Assembly: GCF_001043915.1 (NCBI RefSeq)
Contig: NZ_LABX01000130.1
Span: 1 to 37,002, forward strand
DNA from: Methylobacterium aquaticum
GTDB lineage: Bacteria; Pseudomonadota; Alphaproteobacteria; Rhizobiales; Beijerinckiaceae
DNA length: 37,002 bases
Reading direction: 5' to 3'
The notes below the pieces were generated by a model. It made no database searches. It saw nothing but the letters and a program-made list of their open reading frames with translations, and was not told the origin of the DNA. Each line of letters begins with the position of its first letter. Position 1 is the first letter of the stretch. The position numbers were made by a program, and so were the translations under genes. Below, piece after piece: positions 15,803 through 25,572 of this stretch.

Positions 15803-18800
15803 ATGAGCGTGTGCGAATCGAACGTGACACAGCGTCCTGACATCGCGATCATCGGTCGGGCCTGCCGGCTTCCGGGCGCCTCGGGCGTCGACAGCCTGTG
15901 GCAGATGCTCATCGAGGGACGGTGCGCCGTCTCGCGCATCCCGGAGGACCGCTGGTCCCTCGAGCGCATGGGCCATCCCCGGGCGCAGGAGCGCGGCAAG
16001 AGCTACACCTGGGCCGCCGGCGTCATCGACGATCCCTGGTCCTTCGATCCGTCGGTCTTCGGCATCTCGCCCCGCGAGGCCGAGCAGATGGATCCGCAGC
16101 AGCGGCTGCTCTTGGAACTGACCTGGGAGGCGCTGGAGAATGCGGGCCTGCGGCCGTCGGCGGTGGCCGGCAGCCCGATCGGCGTGTTCGTGGGCGCCTC
16201 CTCGCTCGATTACGGCAACCTGCGGGTGCTCGATTCCGCCTCCGGCGACGCCTATGCGGCGACCGGCAACACGCTGTCGATCCTCTCGAACCGCATCTCC
16301 TACATCTTCGACCTGAAGGGGCCGAGCTTCACCCTCGACACCGCCTGCTCGTCGTCCCTCGTCGCCCTCGACGCCGCGGTGGCGGCGATCGCCTCGGGCC
16401 GGATCGACACGGCGGTCGTGGCGGGCGTCAACCTGCTGGTCAGCCCGTTCAACTTCGTGTCGTTCTCCAACGCCTCGATGCTGTCGCGGACCGGCCTGTG
16501 CCAGGCGTTCTCGGCCAGCGCCGACGGCTATGTCCGCGCCGAGGGCGGCGTGGTCCTGGTGCTGCAATCGGCGGCCGCCGCCGCCCGCAACGGCACGACG
16601 GTGCGCGGCGTGATCGCCGCCTCGAAGGTCAATTCCGACGGGCGCACCACCGGCATCTCGCTGCCGTCGGGCTATGCGCAGGGCGCGCTCCTCGACGAGA
16701 TCTACCGCGAGGCCGGGGTCGCCCTCGATGCCATCGCCTTCGTCGAGGCCCACGGCACCGGCACCCCGGTGGGTGACCCGATCGAGGCGGGCGCCATCGG
16801 CGGCAAGCTCGGCCGCGGCCGGTCCACGCCCCTGCCGATCGGCTCGATCAAGACCAATATCGGCCATACCGAGCCGGTCTCCGGCCTCGCCGGCCTGCTC
16901 AAGGCGAGCCTGGCGCTGGAGCACGACCTGCTGCCGCCCTCGCTGCACAGCGCCGAGCTGAACCCGGCGATCCCGTTCGACGAGCTGAACCTTTCGGTCA
17001 ACCGCGAGTTGCGGCCCCTGCCCCGCACGAGCGGGGAGCGCTTCGCCGGCGTCAACTCCTTCGGCTTCGGCGGCACCAACGCCCATGTGATCCTGACAGA
17101 TCCCATCCGGAGCGACCCGGCGCCCGTCGCCGGCGTCCCGGTGGCGCCGGTCTCCGAGCCCGAGATTCTGCTGGTCTCGGCCCAGACCAAGGCGGCGCTC
17201 GCCGACCTCGCGCAGGATTATGCTGCCCGTCTCGACGGGGCGGACGCGGCCGAGATCGCCCGCGTCGCCGCGGCGGCGGCGCATCGCCGCGAGCGCCTGC
17301 CGGTCCGCGCGGCGATCCCGCTGCGCGATCTCGGGACGCAGGGCGTGGCCGAGGTGCTGCGGGCGGTCGCCGAGGGCGAGGAGATTCCGGCGGCCGTCGT
17401 CGCCACCGCGGTCGACCGCGCCGGCGGCGTCGCCTTCGTGTATTCGGGCAATGGCAGCCAATGGGCCGGGATGGGCCGGGACGCCTATGCCCTCAACCCG
17501 GTCTTCCGGGCCCGCTTCGACGAGACCGACGTGCTGTTCCGGCCGCTGGCCGGCTGGTCGCTGAAGGACGCGCTCTTCGCCGACGACCTGGAGCGGCGGC
17601 TTGCGCTCACCAGCGTGTCGCAGCCGCTGATCTTCGCCATCGAGGCCGCCTCCACCGCGGCCCTGCGGGCGATCGGCCTCGCGCCGACCGCGATCGTCGG
17701 CCATTCGGTCGGCGAGATCGGCGCGGCGGAAGCCGCCGGCATCCTGACCCTCGAACAGGCGGTGAAGGTCATCTTCTACCGCTCGAAGCACCAGGAGGCG
17801 ACCCGCGGGCTCGGCACCATGGCGGTGCTGCTCGCCCCCATCGACGAGGTGCAGGCTTTCCTCGCCGACTTTCCCGAGCTCGACATCGCCGCCTATAACA
17901 GCCCGAAGGCCGTGACGGTGGCGGGCCCCGTGGCGGTGATCGACGCCGCCATGAAGGCGCTGGCGCGCAAGCGCCGCCGCGGCCGCAAGCTCGATCTCGA
18001 TTACGCCTTCCACGGCCGGCTGATGAACCCGATCGAGGCGCCGTTGCGGCGCGACCTCGCCGGGCTCACGCCCTCCGCCGGCACCGTGCCGCTCGCCTCG
18101 ACGGTGACCGGCGGCGTGCTCGACGGCACCGCCTTCGATGCCGGCTACTGGTGGCGCAACATCCGTGAGCCGGTGCGGTTCAGCGCGGCGATCCAGGCCG
18201 CGGCGCAAGCCGGCGCCCGCATCTTCGTCGAGGTGGGCCCGCGCCCGACCCTGCTGCCGCATATCGGCGATTGCCTCGAGCCGCTCGGCCTCGACGGCGC
18301 CACCGTCGGCGTGCTGCCGAAGAAGACGCTGGCCACCGATCCCTTCCGGCGCGCCCTCGCGGCGGCGCTCGCCGCCGGTGCGGCGGTGGACGACGCCCTG
18401 GCCTTCGGCGCCGACCCGGCCGGCAGCGTGGCGCTGCCGCACTATCCCTGGCAGCGCAAGGTGTTCCGCCTGCCCGAGACCGCCGAGGCGATGAACCCGG
18501 CGAGCGCCCGGCCCTACCATCCGCTGATCGGCGCCCGCCAGGGGCCCGACGGGCTGGAATGGGTGGCGCATCTCGACGTCGCGACGGTCCCCGAACTCGA
18601 CGACCACCGCATCGACGGCCAGGCGATCCTGCCCGGCGCGGGCTTCGCCGAGATGGCGCTGGCGGTCGGCCGCGAGATCGTGCGCTCGGAGAGCGTGACG
18701 CTGGCGGATCTCGAGATCCAGCAGCCGATGGTCTTCGCCGAGGACGCGGTGCGCGAGGTGTTGTCCCGGTTCGCCCCGGGCGCCAACCTGGTGCAGATCC

Positions 18801-21800
18801 TGTCACGGCCGCGCCTGAGCCAGGCGCCGTGGCAGCTCCACGCCGTCGCCAAGCTGGTCGAGGGCGAGACGTCGCCGCCGCCGCGCCTGACCGGCCGCGA
18901 CATGGCGCCCCTGCCCGTCGAGACCACGGTCGAGGGCGAGGCTCTCTACGCCCGCGCCCGGGCCTCCGGCCTCGGCTTCGGCCCGAGCTTCCGTCAGGTC
19001 GCCCGCGCGGCCCGGCTCGACGACCTCACGATCGTCTCCGACTTGTGCCCGGCCGAGGCGAATGAGCGCTACGGTCTGGCGCCGGCGCGCCTCGATTCCT
19101 GCTTCCACGGCCTGATCCTGCTCTTCGCCGATCTCCTCGGCGAGGCGGCGAGCCGGGCCTACGTGCCGATCCGCTTCGGCGAGATCCGGCTGGTCCGGCC
19201 CGGGGCGGTGATCGCCCGGGCGGTGATCCGCACCCGGCGCTGCAACGAGCGCAGCATCCTGGCCGACTTCACCCTGGTGGATGCGGCCGGCGAGGTGATC
19301 GCCACCCTGCGCGAGGGCCGGTTCCAGGCCCTGCGCATGAAGGCCGGCAACGACCTCGACGCCTTCGCGATCCGCCAGTTCACCGAACTCGCCACCGAGC
19401 CGACGGCGATCGCCCTGGAGCCTCAGCCGGCCATCGCGGCCCTCGTCCGCCGGCAGGCGGGCGCGGTCACGGCCACCGGCGAGGCGACGCTCGGCGCCGG
19501 CCACATGCTGCTCGAAGGCTGGGCGACCTCGCTGGCCGACCGGCTGGCCCGCGGCCTCGCGGTCGGCGGCGTCGTCGACGTCGCGGCCTCGCGCCGGCTC
19601 CCGGCGGCCTTGCGGCCCTGGCTCGTCAACCAGCTCCTGGCGCTGGAGGTCAGCGGACTTGCGGAAGGGGCGGGCGACGGGCGCTGGCGCCTGCGCGCCG
19701 ACGTGACGCTGCCTGCGCCCGACGAGATCATGCGCTGGATCGCGGCGGACCATCCCGAACTGGCGGCGGAGCTGCTGCTCTGCGCCGATCTTGGCGCCGT
19801 GGTGTCGCGCATCCTGGCCGGGACCCTCGGCGACGCGCCTTCCCTGCCGCAGGCGGCGCTCGATGCGTTCTCCCTGCGCGGCGCCACCGTGCGGGCCTCG
19901 GCCGATGCGGTCATGCGTCTCCTCTCGGACAGCGCCGCGTCGCTGCCCCGGGACAGGGCGCTGCGGTTGCTCCAGGTCGGGTTCGGGCCGCTCTCGGCCC
20001 AGGTCGCGACCTTTGCCGGCCTGCACGAGGCGCGCCTGACGGTGTTCGAGACCGACCGGCGCCTCGCCGAACGCGCCCGACTCGCCCTGCCCTCCGGCGT
20101 CACCATCGTCGAGGATCCGGCGGTGCTCGGGCTGGGGGCCTTCGACGCGGTGCTGGCGAGCGACGTGCTCCACCGCGCCTCCCGCGACCTGCTCACGCCG
20201 CTTGCGGCGTCGCTGGCGGCTGGCGGCCTGTTCGCCGCGGTCGAGCCCGGCGCCTCTTTGTTCCGCGACCTGGTGTTCGGCCTGAACGCTGGCTGGTTCG
20301 ACGCCGATGGCGCGGTGCCGGTCGGGCGCCTCGACGACGTGGCGGGGTGGCAGCGCGCGTTGAGCGCGGTCGGCCTCGTCAAGGTCGCGGCCGACCGGGC
20401 GGTGACCCGCAACGGCAACGACCTGCTGCTGCTGGCGGAAGCCCCGCCCCGTCCGAGGGCGGCGTCCGGCCAGACCTTCGCCTTCGTGATCGGCTCCGAG
20501 GACGAGTTCGCGGCCGAGACCGCCTCGTCGCTGGCGACCCTGCTCGTCGCGAGCGGGGTCCACGTCTCGATCATCCTCGATTCCGAGGCGTCCCTGCGCG
20601 AGCTGGAGCGCGAGACGCCCGACACGGTGGTCTACCTCGCCGGGGCGTTCAACCGCGGCGGCGAGCCGGCCGAGCGGCTGCGCGAGCGCTGCCTCGGGCT
20701 CAAGCGCTGCGTCGAGCATCTCGGCACCCGCCAGACCCGGCTCTGGGTGGTCTGCCCCGGCGCCACCCGCGACCGCGGCGGGCTCGCCTGCGGCGTCGAG
20801 GCAGGCGTCTGGGCCTTCACCCGGACGCTCGCCAACGAGGTCGCGAGCCTCGACGTGCGCCGCATCGACCTGTCGACGGCGATCTCCTCGAAGCGCGCCG
20901 CCGAGCGCCTGCGCGACCTGATCCTGTCGGGCACGCCCGAGACCGAGATCGTGGTCGACGACGACCGGACCCGGGTGGTGCGCTTCTCGCAGGGCGCGCG
21001 TCCGGCCCGCCGGTCCGGTCCCGCGGCCCCGGCCGCGCGGCTGGAGCGCGGCACGACGGGCGGCCTCAACGAGATGCATTGGGGCCCGGCCGAGCGCGCC
21101 GCCCCCGCTGCGGGCGAGATCGAGATCGCCGTCGAGGCCACCGGCCTGAACTTCCGCGACGTGCTCTGGGCCCTGTCGATGCTGCCCGAGGAGATCCTCG
21201 AGGATGGCTTTGCCGGCCCGCGGCTCGGCCTCGAATGCGCCGGCCGCGTCGCCGCGGTGGGGGCGGGCGTGACCGCCTTCAAGCCCGGCGACCGGGTGGT
21301 GGCCTTCGCCCAGTCGGGCTTTGCCACCCATATCGTGGTGCCCGAGATGGTCGTGGCGCCGGCCCCCCGGGGGCTGTCGCCGGAGGCCGCCGCCACCACG
21401 CCGGTGGCCTTCCTCACCGCCTATTACGGCCTCGTGACGCTGGCCCGCCTCAAGGCCGGCGAGTGGGTGCTGGTCCATGGCGGCGCCGGCGGCGTCGGCC
21501 TCGCGGCACTCCAGATCGCCCGGATGCGCGGCGCCCGGGTCATCGCCACCGCGGGCTCGAACGAGAAGCGGGCCCTCGTCAAGGCGCTCGGCGCCGAGCA
21601 CGTGCTCGATTCCCGCTCGCTCGCCTTCGTCGACGACATCCGCCGCATCACCGGCGACGGCGTCGACGTGGTGCTCAACAGCCTGTTCGGCGAGGCGATG
21701 GAGCGCAGCCTCAACTCGTTGAAGCCCTTCGGGCGCTTCGTCGAGCTGGGCAAGCGCGACTACGTCGCCAACACCCATATCGGCCTGCGGCCGTTCCGGC

Positions 21801-23284
21801 GGAACCTGTCGTATTTCGGCGTCGATCTGGACCAGTTGCTCCAGTTCCAGCCGGAGGAAGGCAAGCGGCTGTTCCGCGAGGTGATGGCGCTCTTCACCGA
21901 TGGCAGCCTGAAGGCGCTGCCCTACCAGCCCTTCGCGGCCGAGGAGGTCTCGGACGCCTTCCGGCTGATGCAGCAATCGGGGCATATCGGGAAGATCGTG
22001 ATCGCGCCGCCGAAGGCCGGGACGATCCCGGCCGAGACGGCCAAGCCCTTCGTGGTCGCACCCGACCGCGTCCATCTCGTCACCGGAGGTCTCGGGGGCT
22101 TCGGCATCGAGGCGGCGCGCTGGCTCGCCGACCGGGGCGCGCGCCACATCGCCCTCGTCGGCCGCAAGGCCCCGACGGGCGAGGCGGCCCTGTCGGCGAT
22201 CGCCGACCTCACCGCCCGCGGCGTCGCCGTCCAGGTGGAGTCCTGCGATATCACCGACCGTGCCGCGGTGCAGCGCCTGATCGCCCGCGTCGAGGCCAAG
22301 GGCGTCAAGCTCGCCGGCATCATCCACGGTGCGATGGTGCTCCAGGACGGCCTGATCGCGAATCTCGATCCGGCCGCCCTTGAGGCGGTGATCGCCCCCA
22401 AGGTGATCGGCGCCGGCCATCTCGACGCGCTCACCCGCGACCGGGCGCTCGACTACTTCGTGCTGTTCTCCTCGGCCACGACCTTCATCGGCAATCCGGG
22501 CCAGGGCTCCTACGTCGCCGCCAACGGCTTCATGGAGGGCCTGGCCCGCCAGCGCCGCCGCCTCGGCCTGCCGGCCTTGGCGGTGGCCTGGGGCGCCATC
22601 GGCGACGTGGGCGTGCTGGCCCGCAACAAGGCCGTGATGGAGACGCTCGCCGGCCGCGTCGGCGTGACGCCGGTCGATGCCCGCAAGTCCCTCGACCTGA
22701 TGGCCGAGGCGTTGGGCATGCAGGGCGCGGCGCCAGACGATGCGGTGATCGCCATCGCGGCGATGCATTGGGGCAAGGCGCGCGAGCGCCTCGCGACCTT
22801 GCGCTCTCCGAGCTATGCCAGCCTCGGCTCGGAGCAGCAGGCGGAATCCGGCGGGCAGGCCGCGATCAGCATCCCGGCCCTGCTGCGTGCCCACGATCTC
22901 GACGACGTCCGCAAGACCGTCTCCGATGCCATCGTGGAGGACATCGCCCGCATCCTGCGCCTGCCGAAGGACGACATCAGCCGGGTGCGTCAGCTCTCGG
23001 AGATCGGCCTCGACTCGCTGATGGGCGTCGAGCTGGGCGCGAGCCTCCAGGAGCGCTTCGGCCTCGACGCGCCACCCTCCGGCGTGTCGAGCGGCCAGAC
23101 CGTGACCGAACTCGCCGACACGCTGATCCAGTCGGTGGCGGCGCCGGTCGACGAGAGCGCGGCGGCGGTGCTCAGCCTGTCGCAGCGCCATGGCGGCGTG
23201 GAGGCGGCCGACGCCGAGGCCCTGCAATCGATCCAGGCGCTGGTCGAGAAGAACAGCCAGGACATCAAGGTCATCACCCAATGA
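15803..23284 (+). CDS. rkpA: RkpA-like type I polyketide/fatty acid synthase (KS-AT-DH-psiMT-ER-KR-ACP)
   Basis: A 2493-residue megasynthase. KS about 12-430 (C182 in DTACSSS, H317 in EAHGTGT, H355 in NIGHTE); AT about 545-850 (S635 in GHSVG; YAFH, mixed but closer to malonyl-type HAFH); DH about 905-1195 (H935 in HRIDGQAILPG); about 1210-1560 a degenerate methyltransferase-like region (LLQVGFGPLSAQ near 1392); a structural KR remnant to about 1740; ER about 1755-2080 (GGAGGVG at 1893-1899); KR about 2090-2270 (TGGLGGFG from 2094, Y2237 in YVAAN); ACP with S2405 in GLDSLM. All reducing domains look active, so the product should be a saturated acyl chain. Length and the following oxoamine synthase match Sinorhizobium RkpA-RkpG of K-antigen biosynthesis. 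There is no thioesterase, in keeping with release by the next enzyme, whose ATG overlaps the stop. Confidence 0.93.
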   Translation: MSVCESNVTQRPDIAIIGRACRLPGASGVDSLWQMLIEGRCAVSRIPEDRWSLERMGHPRAQERGKSYTWAAGVIDDPWSFDPSVFGISPREAEQMDPQQRLLLELTWEALENAGLRPSAVAGSPIGVFVGASSLDYGNLRVLDSASGDAYAATGNTLSILSNRISYIFDLKGPSFTLDTACSSSLVALDAAVAAIASGRIDTAVVAGVNLLVSPFNFVSFSNASMLSRTGLCQAFSASADGYVRAEGGVVLVLQSAAAAARNGTTVRGVIAASKVNSDGRTTGISLPSGYAQGALLDEIYREAGVALDAIAFVEAHGTGTPVGDPIEAGAIGGKLGRGRSTPLPIGSIKTNIGHTEPVSGLAGLLKASLALEHDLLPPSLHSAELNPAIPFDELNLSVNRELRPLPRTSGERFAGVNSFGFGGTNAHVILTDPIRSDPAPVAGVPVAPVSEPEILLVSAQTKAALADLAQDYAARLDGADAAEIARVAAAAAHRRERLPVRAAIPLRDLGTQGVAEVLRAVAEGEEIPAAVVATAVDRAGGVAFVYSGNGSQWAGMGRDAYALNPVFRARFDETDVLFRPLAGWSLKDALFADDLERRLALTSVSQPLIFAIEAASTAALRAIGLAPTAIVGHSVGEIGAAEAAGILTLEQAVKVIFYRSKHQEATRGLGTMAVLLAPIDEVQAFLADFPELDIAAYNSPKAVTVAGPVAVIDAAMKALARKRRRGRKLDLDYAFHGRLMNPIEAPLRRDLAGLTPSAGTVPLASTVTGGVLDGTAFDAGYWWRNIREPVRFSAAIQAAAQAGARIFVEVGPRPTLLPHIGDCLEPLGLDGATVGVLPKKTLATDPFRRALAAALAAGAAVDDALAFGADPAGSVALPHYPWQRKVFRLPETAEAMNPASARPYHPLIGARQGPDGLEWVAHLDVATVPELDDHRIDGQAILPGAGFAEMALAVGREIVRSESVTLADLEIQQPMVFAEDAVREVLSRFAPGANLVQILSRPRLSQAPWQLHAVAKLVEGETSPPPRLTGRDMAPLPVETTVEGEALYARARASGLGFGPSFRQVARAARLDDLTIVSDLCPAEANERYGLAPARLDSCFHGLILLFADLLGEAASRAYVPIRFGEIRLVRPGAVIARAVIRTRRCNERSILADFTLVDAAGEVIATLREGRFQALRMKAGNDLDAFAIRQFTELATEPTAIALEPQPAIAALVRRQAGAVTATGEATLGAGHMLLEGWATSLADRLARGLAVGGVVDVAASRRLPAALRPWLVNQLLALEVSGLAEGAGDGRWRLRADVTLPAPDEIMRWIAADHPELAAELLLCADLGAVVSRILAGTLGDAPSLPQAALDAFSLRGATVRASADAVMRLLSDSAASLPRDRALRLLQVGFGPLSAQVATFAGLHEARLTVFETDRRLAERARLALPSGVTIVEDPAVLGLGAFDAVLASDVLHRASRDLLTPLAASLAAGGLFAAVEPGASLFRDLVFGLNAGWFDADGAVPVGRLDDVAGWQRALSAVGLVKVAADRAVTRNGNDLLLLAEAPPRPRAASGQTFAFVIGSEDEFAAETASSLATLLVASGVHVSIILDSEASLRELERETPDTVVYLAGAFNRGGEPAERLRERCLGLKRCVEHLGTRQTRLWVVCPGATRDRGGLACGVEAGVWAFTRTLANEVASLDVRRIDLSTAISSKRAAERLRDLILSGTPETEIVVDDDRTRVVRFSQGARPARRSGPAAPAARLERGTTGGLNEMHWGPAERAAPAAGEIEIAVEATGLNFRDVLWALSMLPEEILEDGFAGPRLGLECAGRVAAVGAGVTAFKPGDRVVAFAQSGFATHIVVPEMVVAPAPRGLSPEAAATTPVAFLTAYYGLVTLARLKAGEWVLVHGGAGGVGLAALQIARMRGARVIATAGSNEKRALVKALGAEHVLDSRSLAFVDDIRRITGDGVDVVLNSLFGEAMERSLNSLKPFGRFVELGKRDYVANTHIGLRPFRRNLSYFGVDLDQLLQFQPEEGKRLFREVMALFTDGSLKALPYQPFAAEEVSDAFRLMQQSGHIGKIVIAPPKAGTIPAETAKPFVVAPDRVHLVTGGLGGFGIEAARWLADRGARHIALVGRKAPTGEAALSAIADLTARGVAVQVESCDITDRAAVQRLIARVEAKGVKLAGIIHGAMVLQDGLIANLDPAALEAVIAPKVIGAGHLDALTRDRALDYFVLFSSATTFIGNPGQGSYVAANGFMEGLARQRRRLGLPALAVAWGAIGDVGVLARNKAVMETLAGRVGVTPVDARKSLDLMAEALGMQGAAPDDAVIAIAAMHWGKARERLATLRSPSYASLGSEQQAESGGQAAISIPALLRAHDLDDVRKTVSDAIVEDIARILRLPKDDISRVRQLSEIGLDSLMGVELGASLQERFGLDAPPSGVSSGQTVTELADTLIQSVAAPVDESAAAVLSLSQRHGGVEAADAEALQSIQALVEKNSQDIKVITQ

Positions 23285-24651
23285 GCAGCGGATCCTCCCA
23301 CGGCGCGGGCGGGCGCGAGGCCCTGGCAGGGTTCGTCGCCGCCCGCCTCGGCAAGGCTCCCGTCCGTCCGGCGCCGGCCCGTCCGGCGCCGAAGCCGGCC
23401 CTGGCCCAGGCCCAGAGCTTCGACAGCCTGCCGGCCTACAAGGAACTGAAGCTTCAGCGCTCCGCGGCCGACCTGATCGGCCTCGGCAACCCGTTCTTCC
23501 GCGTGCACGACGCCAAGGCTGGCGCTACGACGGAGATCGACGGGCGGACCTTCGTCAACTTCTCGTCCTACGACTATCTCGGGCTCAACGGTCACCCGGA
23601 GGTCAATGCGGCGGCGCGAGACGCCCTCGCCACCTACGGCACCTCGGCCTCGGCGAGCCGGGTCGTGGCCGGCGAGCGGCCCGGCCACCTCGTCCTCGAG
23701 AAGGCGATCGCCGCGCATTACGGCACCGAGGCGTGCGTGGTGATGGTGAGCGGGCACGCCACCAACGTGGCGACCATCGCGGCCCTGCTCGAACCCGGCG
23801 ACGTGATCTACCACGACGCGCTGATCCACAATTCCGTGGTCACCGGCGCGCAGCTGTCGGGCGCCCAGCGCCGCAGCTTCGCCCATAACGATCTCCAGTC
23901 CCTCGAATCGCTGCTGCACGCCACGCGCCACGAGCACCGCCGGGCGCTGATCGTGATCGAGGGCCTCTACAGCATGGACGGGGACGCCCCCGACCTCGCC
24001 GGTGTCGTCGCCCTCAAGGAGCGCTACGGCGCCTGGCTGATGGTCGACGACGCCCACGGCCTCGGCGTGCTCGGCCAGGACGGCCACGGCCTGCACGAGC
24101 ATTGCGACGTTCCCCCCGGCAGCGTCGACATCTGGATGGGCACGCTGTCGAAGACGCTGTCCTCCTGCGGCGGCTACGTCGCGGGGGCTGGGGCGCTGAT
24201 CGAACTGCTGAAATGCACCGCCGGCGGCTTCGTCTATTCGGTCGGCCTCTCGCCGCCTCTCGCCGCCGCCGCCACCGCGTCGCTGGCGCTGATGCGGCGC
24301 GAGCCGGAGCGGGTGGCGCGCCTGCGCCGCAACGGAGCCCTCTTCCTGGCCACTGCCCGCGAGCGCGGCCTCGATACCGGCACCAGCCTGGGCTTCGCGG
24401 TGGTCCCGGTGATCCTCGGCGATTCGCTGAAGGCCGTGACCCTGTCCGACCGGCTGTTCAAGCGCGGCATCAACGTGCAGCCGATCATCCATCCGGCGGT
24501 GCCGGAGCGCTCGTCGCGCCTGCGCTTCTTCATCACCTCCGAACATAGCCCCGAGCAGATCCGCGAGACCGTGACGGTGCTCGCCGACGAACTCGACGAG
24601 CTGAACCAGGGCGGTTCCCTGGTCGAGCGGCTGATGTCGCGGCGGGCGTGA
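23281..24651 (+). CDS. rkpG: RkpG-like PLP-dependent alpha-oxoamine synthase
   Basis: A 456-residue fold-type I PLP enzyme of the 8-amino-7-oxononanoate / 2-amino-3-ketobutyrate / serine palmitoyltransferase family. A 55-60 residue Pro/Ala-rich N-terminal extension precedes the core, which begins near SYDYLGL. Key residues: the HDALIHNS segment, D257 and H259 in DDAHGLGVLG, and the PLP lysine K291 in GTLSKTLSS. The ATG overlaps the PKS stop (ATGA); the longer open frame upstream is a shadow of the PKS. The family condenses an acyl thioester with an amino acid with loss of CO2, giving an alpha-amino ketone. Here the ACP-bound chain of the PKS is the obvious donor; the amino acid is unknown. 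Sinorhizobium RkpG is the closest functional parallel I know. Confidence 0.9.
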   Translation: MSSGSSHGAGGREALAGFVAARLGKAPVRPAPARPAPKPALAQAQSFDSLPAYKELKLQRSAADLIGLGNPFFRVHDAKAGATTEIDGRTFVNFSSYDYLGLNGHPEVNAAARDALATYGTSASASRVVAGERPGHLVLEKAIAAHYGTEACVVMVSGHATNVATIAALLEPGDVIYHDALIHNSVVTGAQLSGAQRRSFAHNDLQSLESLLHATRHEHRRALIVIEGLYSMDGDAPDLAGVVALKERYGAWLMVDDAHGLGVLGQDGHGLHEHCDVPPGSVDIWMGTLSKTLSSCGGYVAGAGALIELLKCTAGGFVYSVGLSPPLAAAATASLALMRREPERVARLRRNGALFLATARERGLDTGTSLGFAVVPVILGDSLKAVTLSDRLFKRGINVQPIIHPAVPERSSRLRFFITSEHSPEQIRETVTVLADELDELNQGGSLVERLMSRRA

Positions 24652-24681
24652 TGGCGTGCGTGGGGGCTGGTCGGCCTCCGC

Positions 24682-25530
24682 CTATGGCTTGAGCGACAGG
24701 CTCAACGCCTCTCGCAGGTCCCCGGCATCGACGAGTCGCCTGCCCCGCCGCTTCAGGTCGCGCAGCTGCGCCGGCGTCGGGAAGCCGCGATAGGGCAGGA
24801 TCGGGACACTCCGCCCCTCCGGCAGGACGCCCGTCCGCTCGGCCTCGGCCAGCACGCCCTCCAGCAGCCCGCGTCCGGCCTCGTGCAGCAGGATCGCCGC
24901 CCGCGAGGCGGTGACGCCCTCGGGCAGCGTCACCGCCTGTTGCGCCAGGATGCCGCCGGCATCGATCGCCGGGGCGAGCCGGTGCACCGTGACGCCGAAA
25001 TCAGGCGTGTCGTCCAGGAGCGCGTGCAGGGTCGGCACCGGGCCGCGATGGCGCGGCAGCAGCGAGGGGTGGACGTTGAGCCCCCCCTTCGGAGCCGCCG
25101 CGAGGGTCGCGGCGTCGAAGATCTGGTCGAAGTGGAACGACAGGATCAGGTCGGCCCCGTGCTCGCGCAACTGCCCCGTCACCTCCGGCCCGTTCACGTC
25201 GGTGATGGTGGCATGCGGCAGGCCGAGGCGCCGGCACAGAATCCGCAGGGGCGTGGCCTCCGGCACGTCGCGGCTGCCGGCGAGCGCCTGGGTCGCCGGC
25301 GCAAGGCCCCGGACGAGGTCGGGCAGGCCGAAATTGACCGCCAGATAGGGCAGGAAGCCGGGGCCCGAGCGCCCCAGGTGACGCCGCACCTGGCCGGTCA
25401 GGCCGCCGGTGCTCGGCCGCTCGGGGTCGGACAGGCCCACGAAGGCGATCCGTTCGGCGTGGTCGGCGACGAAGCGGCGCACGGCCCGGGCATTGGGCAG
25501 GGCCTCGAGGGTGAACAGGGCGATCCGCAC
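24682..25530 (-). CDS. formyltransferase-fold protein
   Basis: A 282-residue protein of the formyl_transf_N superfamily (GART, methionyl-tRNA formyltransferase and sugar N-formyltransferases). The catalytic set is present: N152 and H154 in LNVHPSLLPRHRG and D190 in IDAGGIL. The first 110 residues form a divergent Rossmann part, and the C-terminal 60 residues do not look like the tRNA-binding domain of Fmt. It should transfer a formyl group from N10-formyltetrahydrofolate to an amine. It converges with the oxoamine synthase (30 bases between stops) and lies 42 bases after the SDR stop on the same strand, so it is probably co-transcribed with the SDR. The acceptor may be an aminosugar or the amino lipid predicted for this locus. 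Confidence 0.8.
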   Translation of the reverse strand: MRIALFTLEALPNARAVRRFVADHAERIAFVGLSDPERPSTGGLTGQVRRHLGRSGPGFLPYLAVNFGLPDLVRGLAPATQALAGSRDVPEATPLRILCRRLGLPHATITDVNGPEVTGQLREHGADLILSFHFDQIFDAATLAAAPKGGLNVHPSLLPRHRGPVPTLHALLDDTPDFGVTVHRLAPAIDAGGILAQQAVTLPEGVTASRAAILLHEAGRGLLEGVLAEAERTGVLPEGRSVPILPYRGFPTPAQLRDLKRRGRRLVDAGDLREALSLSLKP

Positions 25531-25572
25531 CGGACTTTACGCCTCCATGACGGCAAGGGGTCGGCGATGCGG

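Noticed and set aside
18803..23281. 1492-codon open frame antisense to the PKS
   Set aside because: It mirrors the PKS codon by codon, is rich in Arg/Gly/Asp/His with no domain, and such antisense frames occur opposite almost every gene in this GC-rich window. The PKS frame carries all expected motifs.
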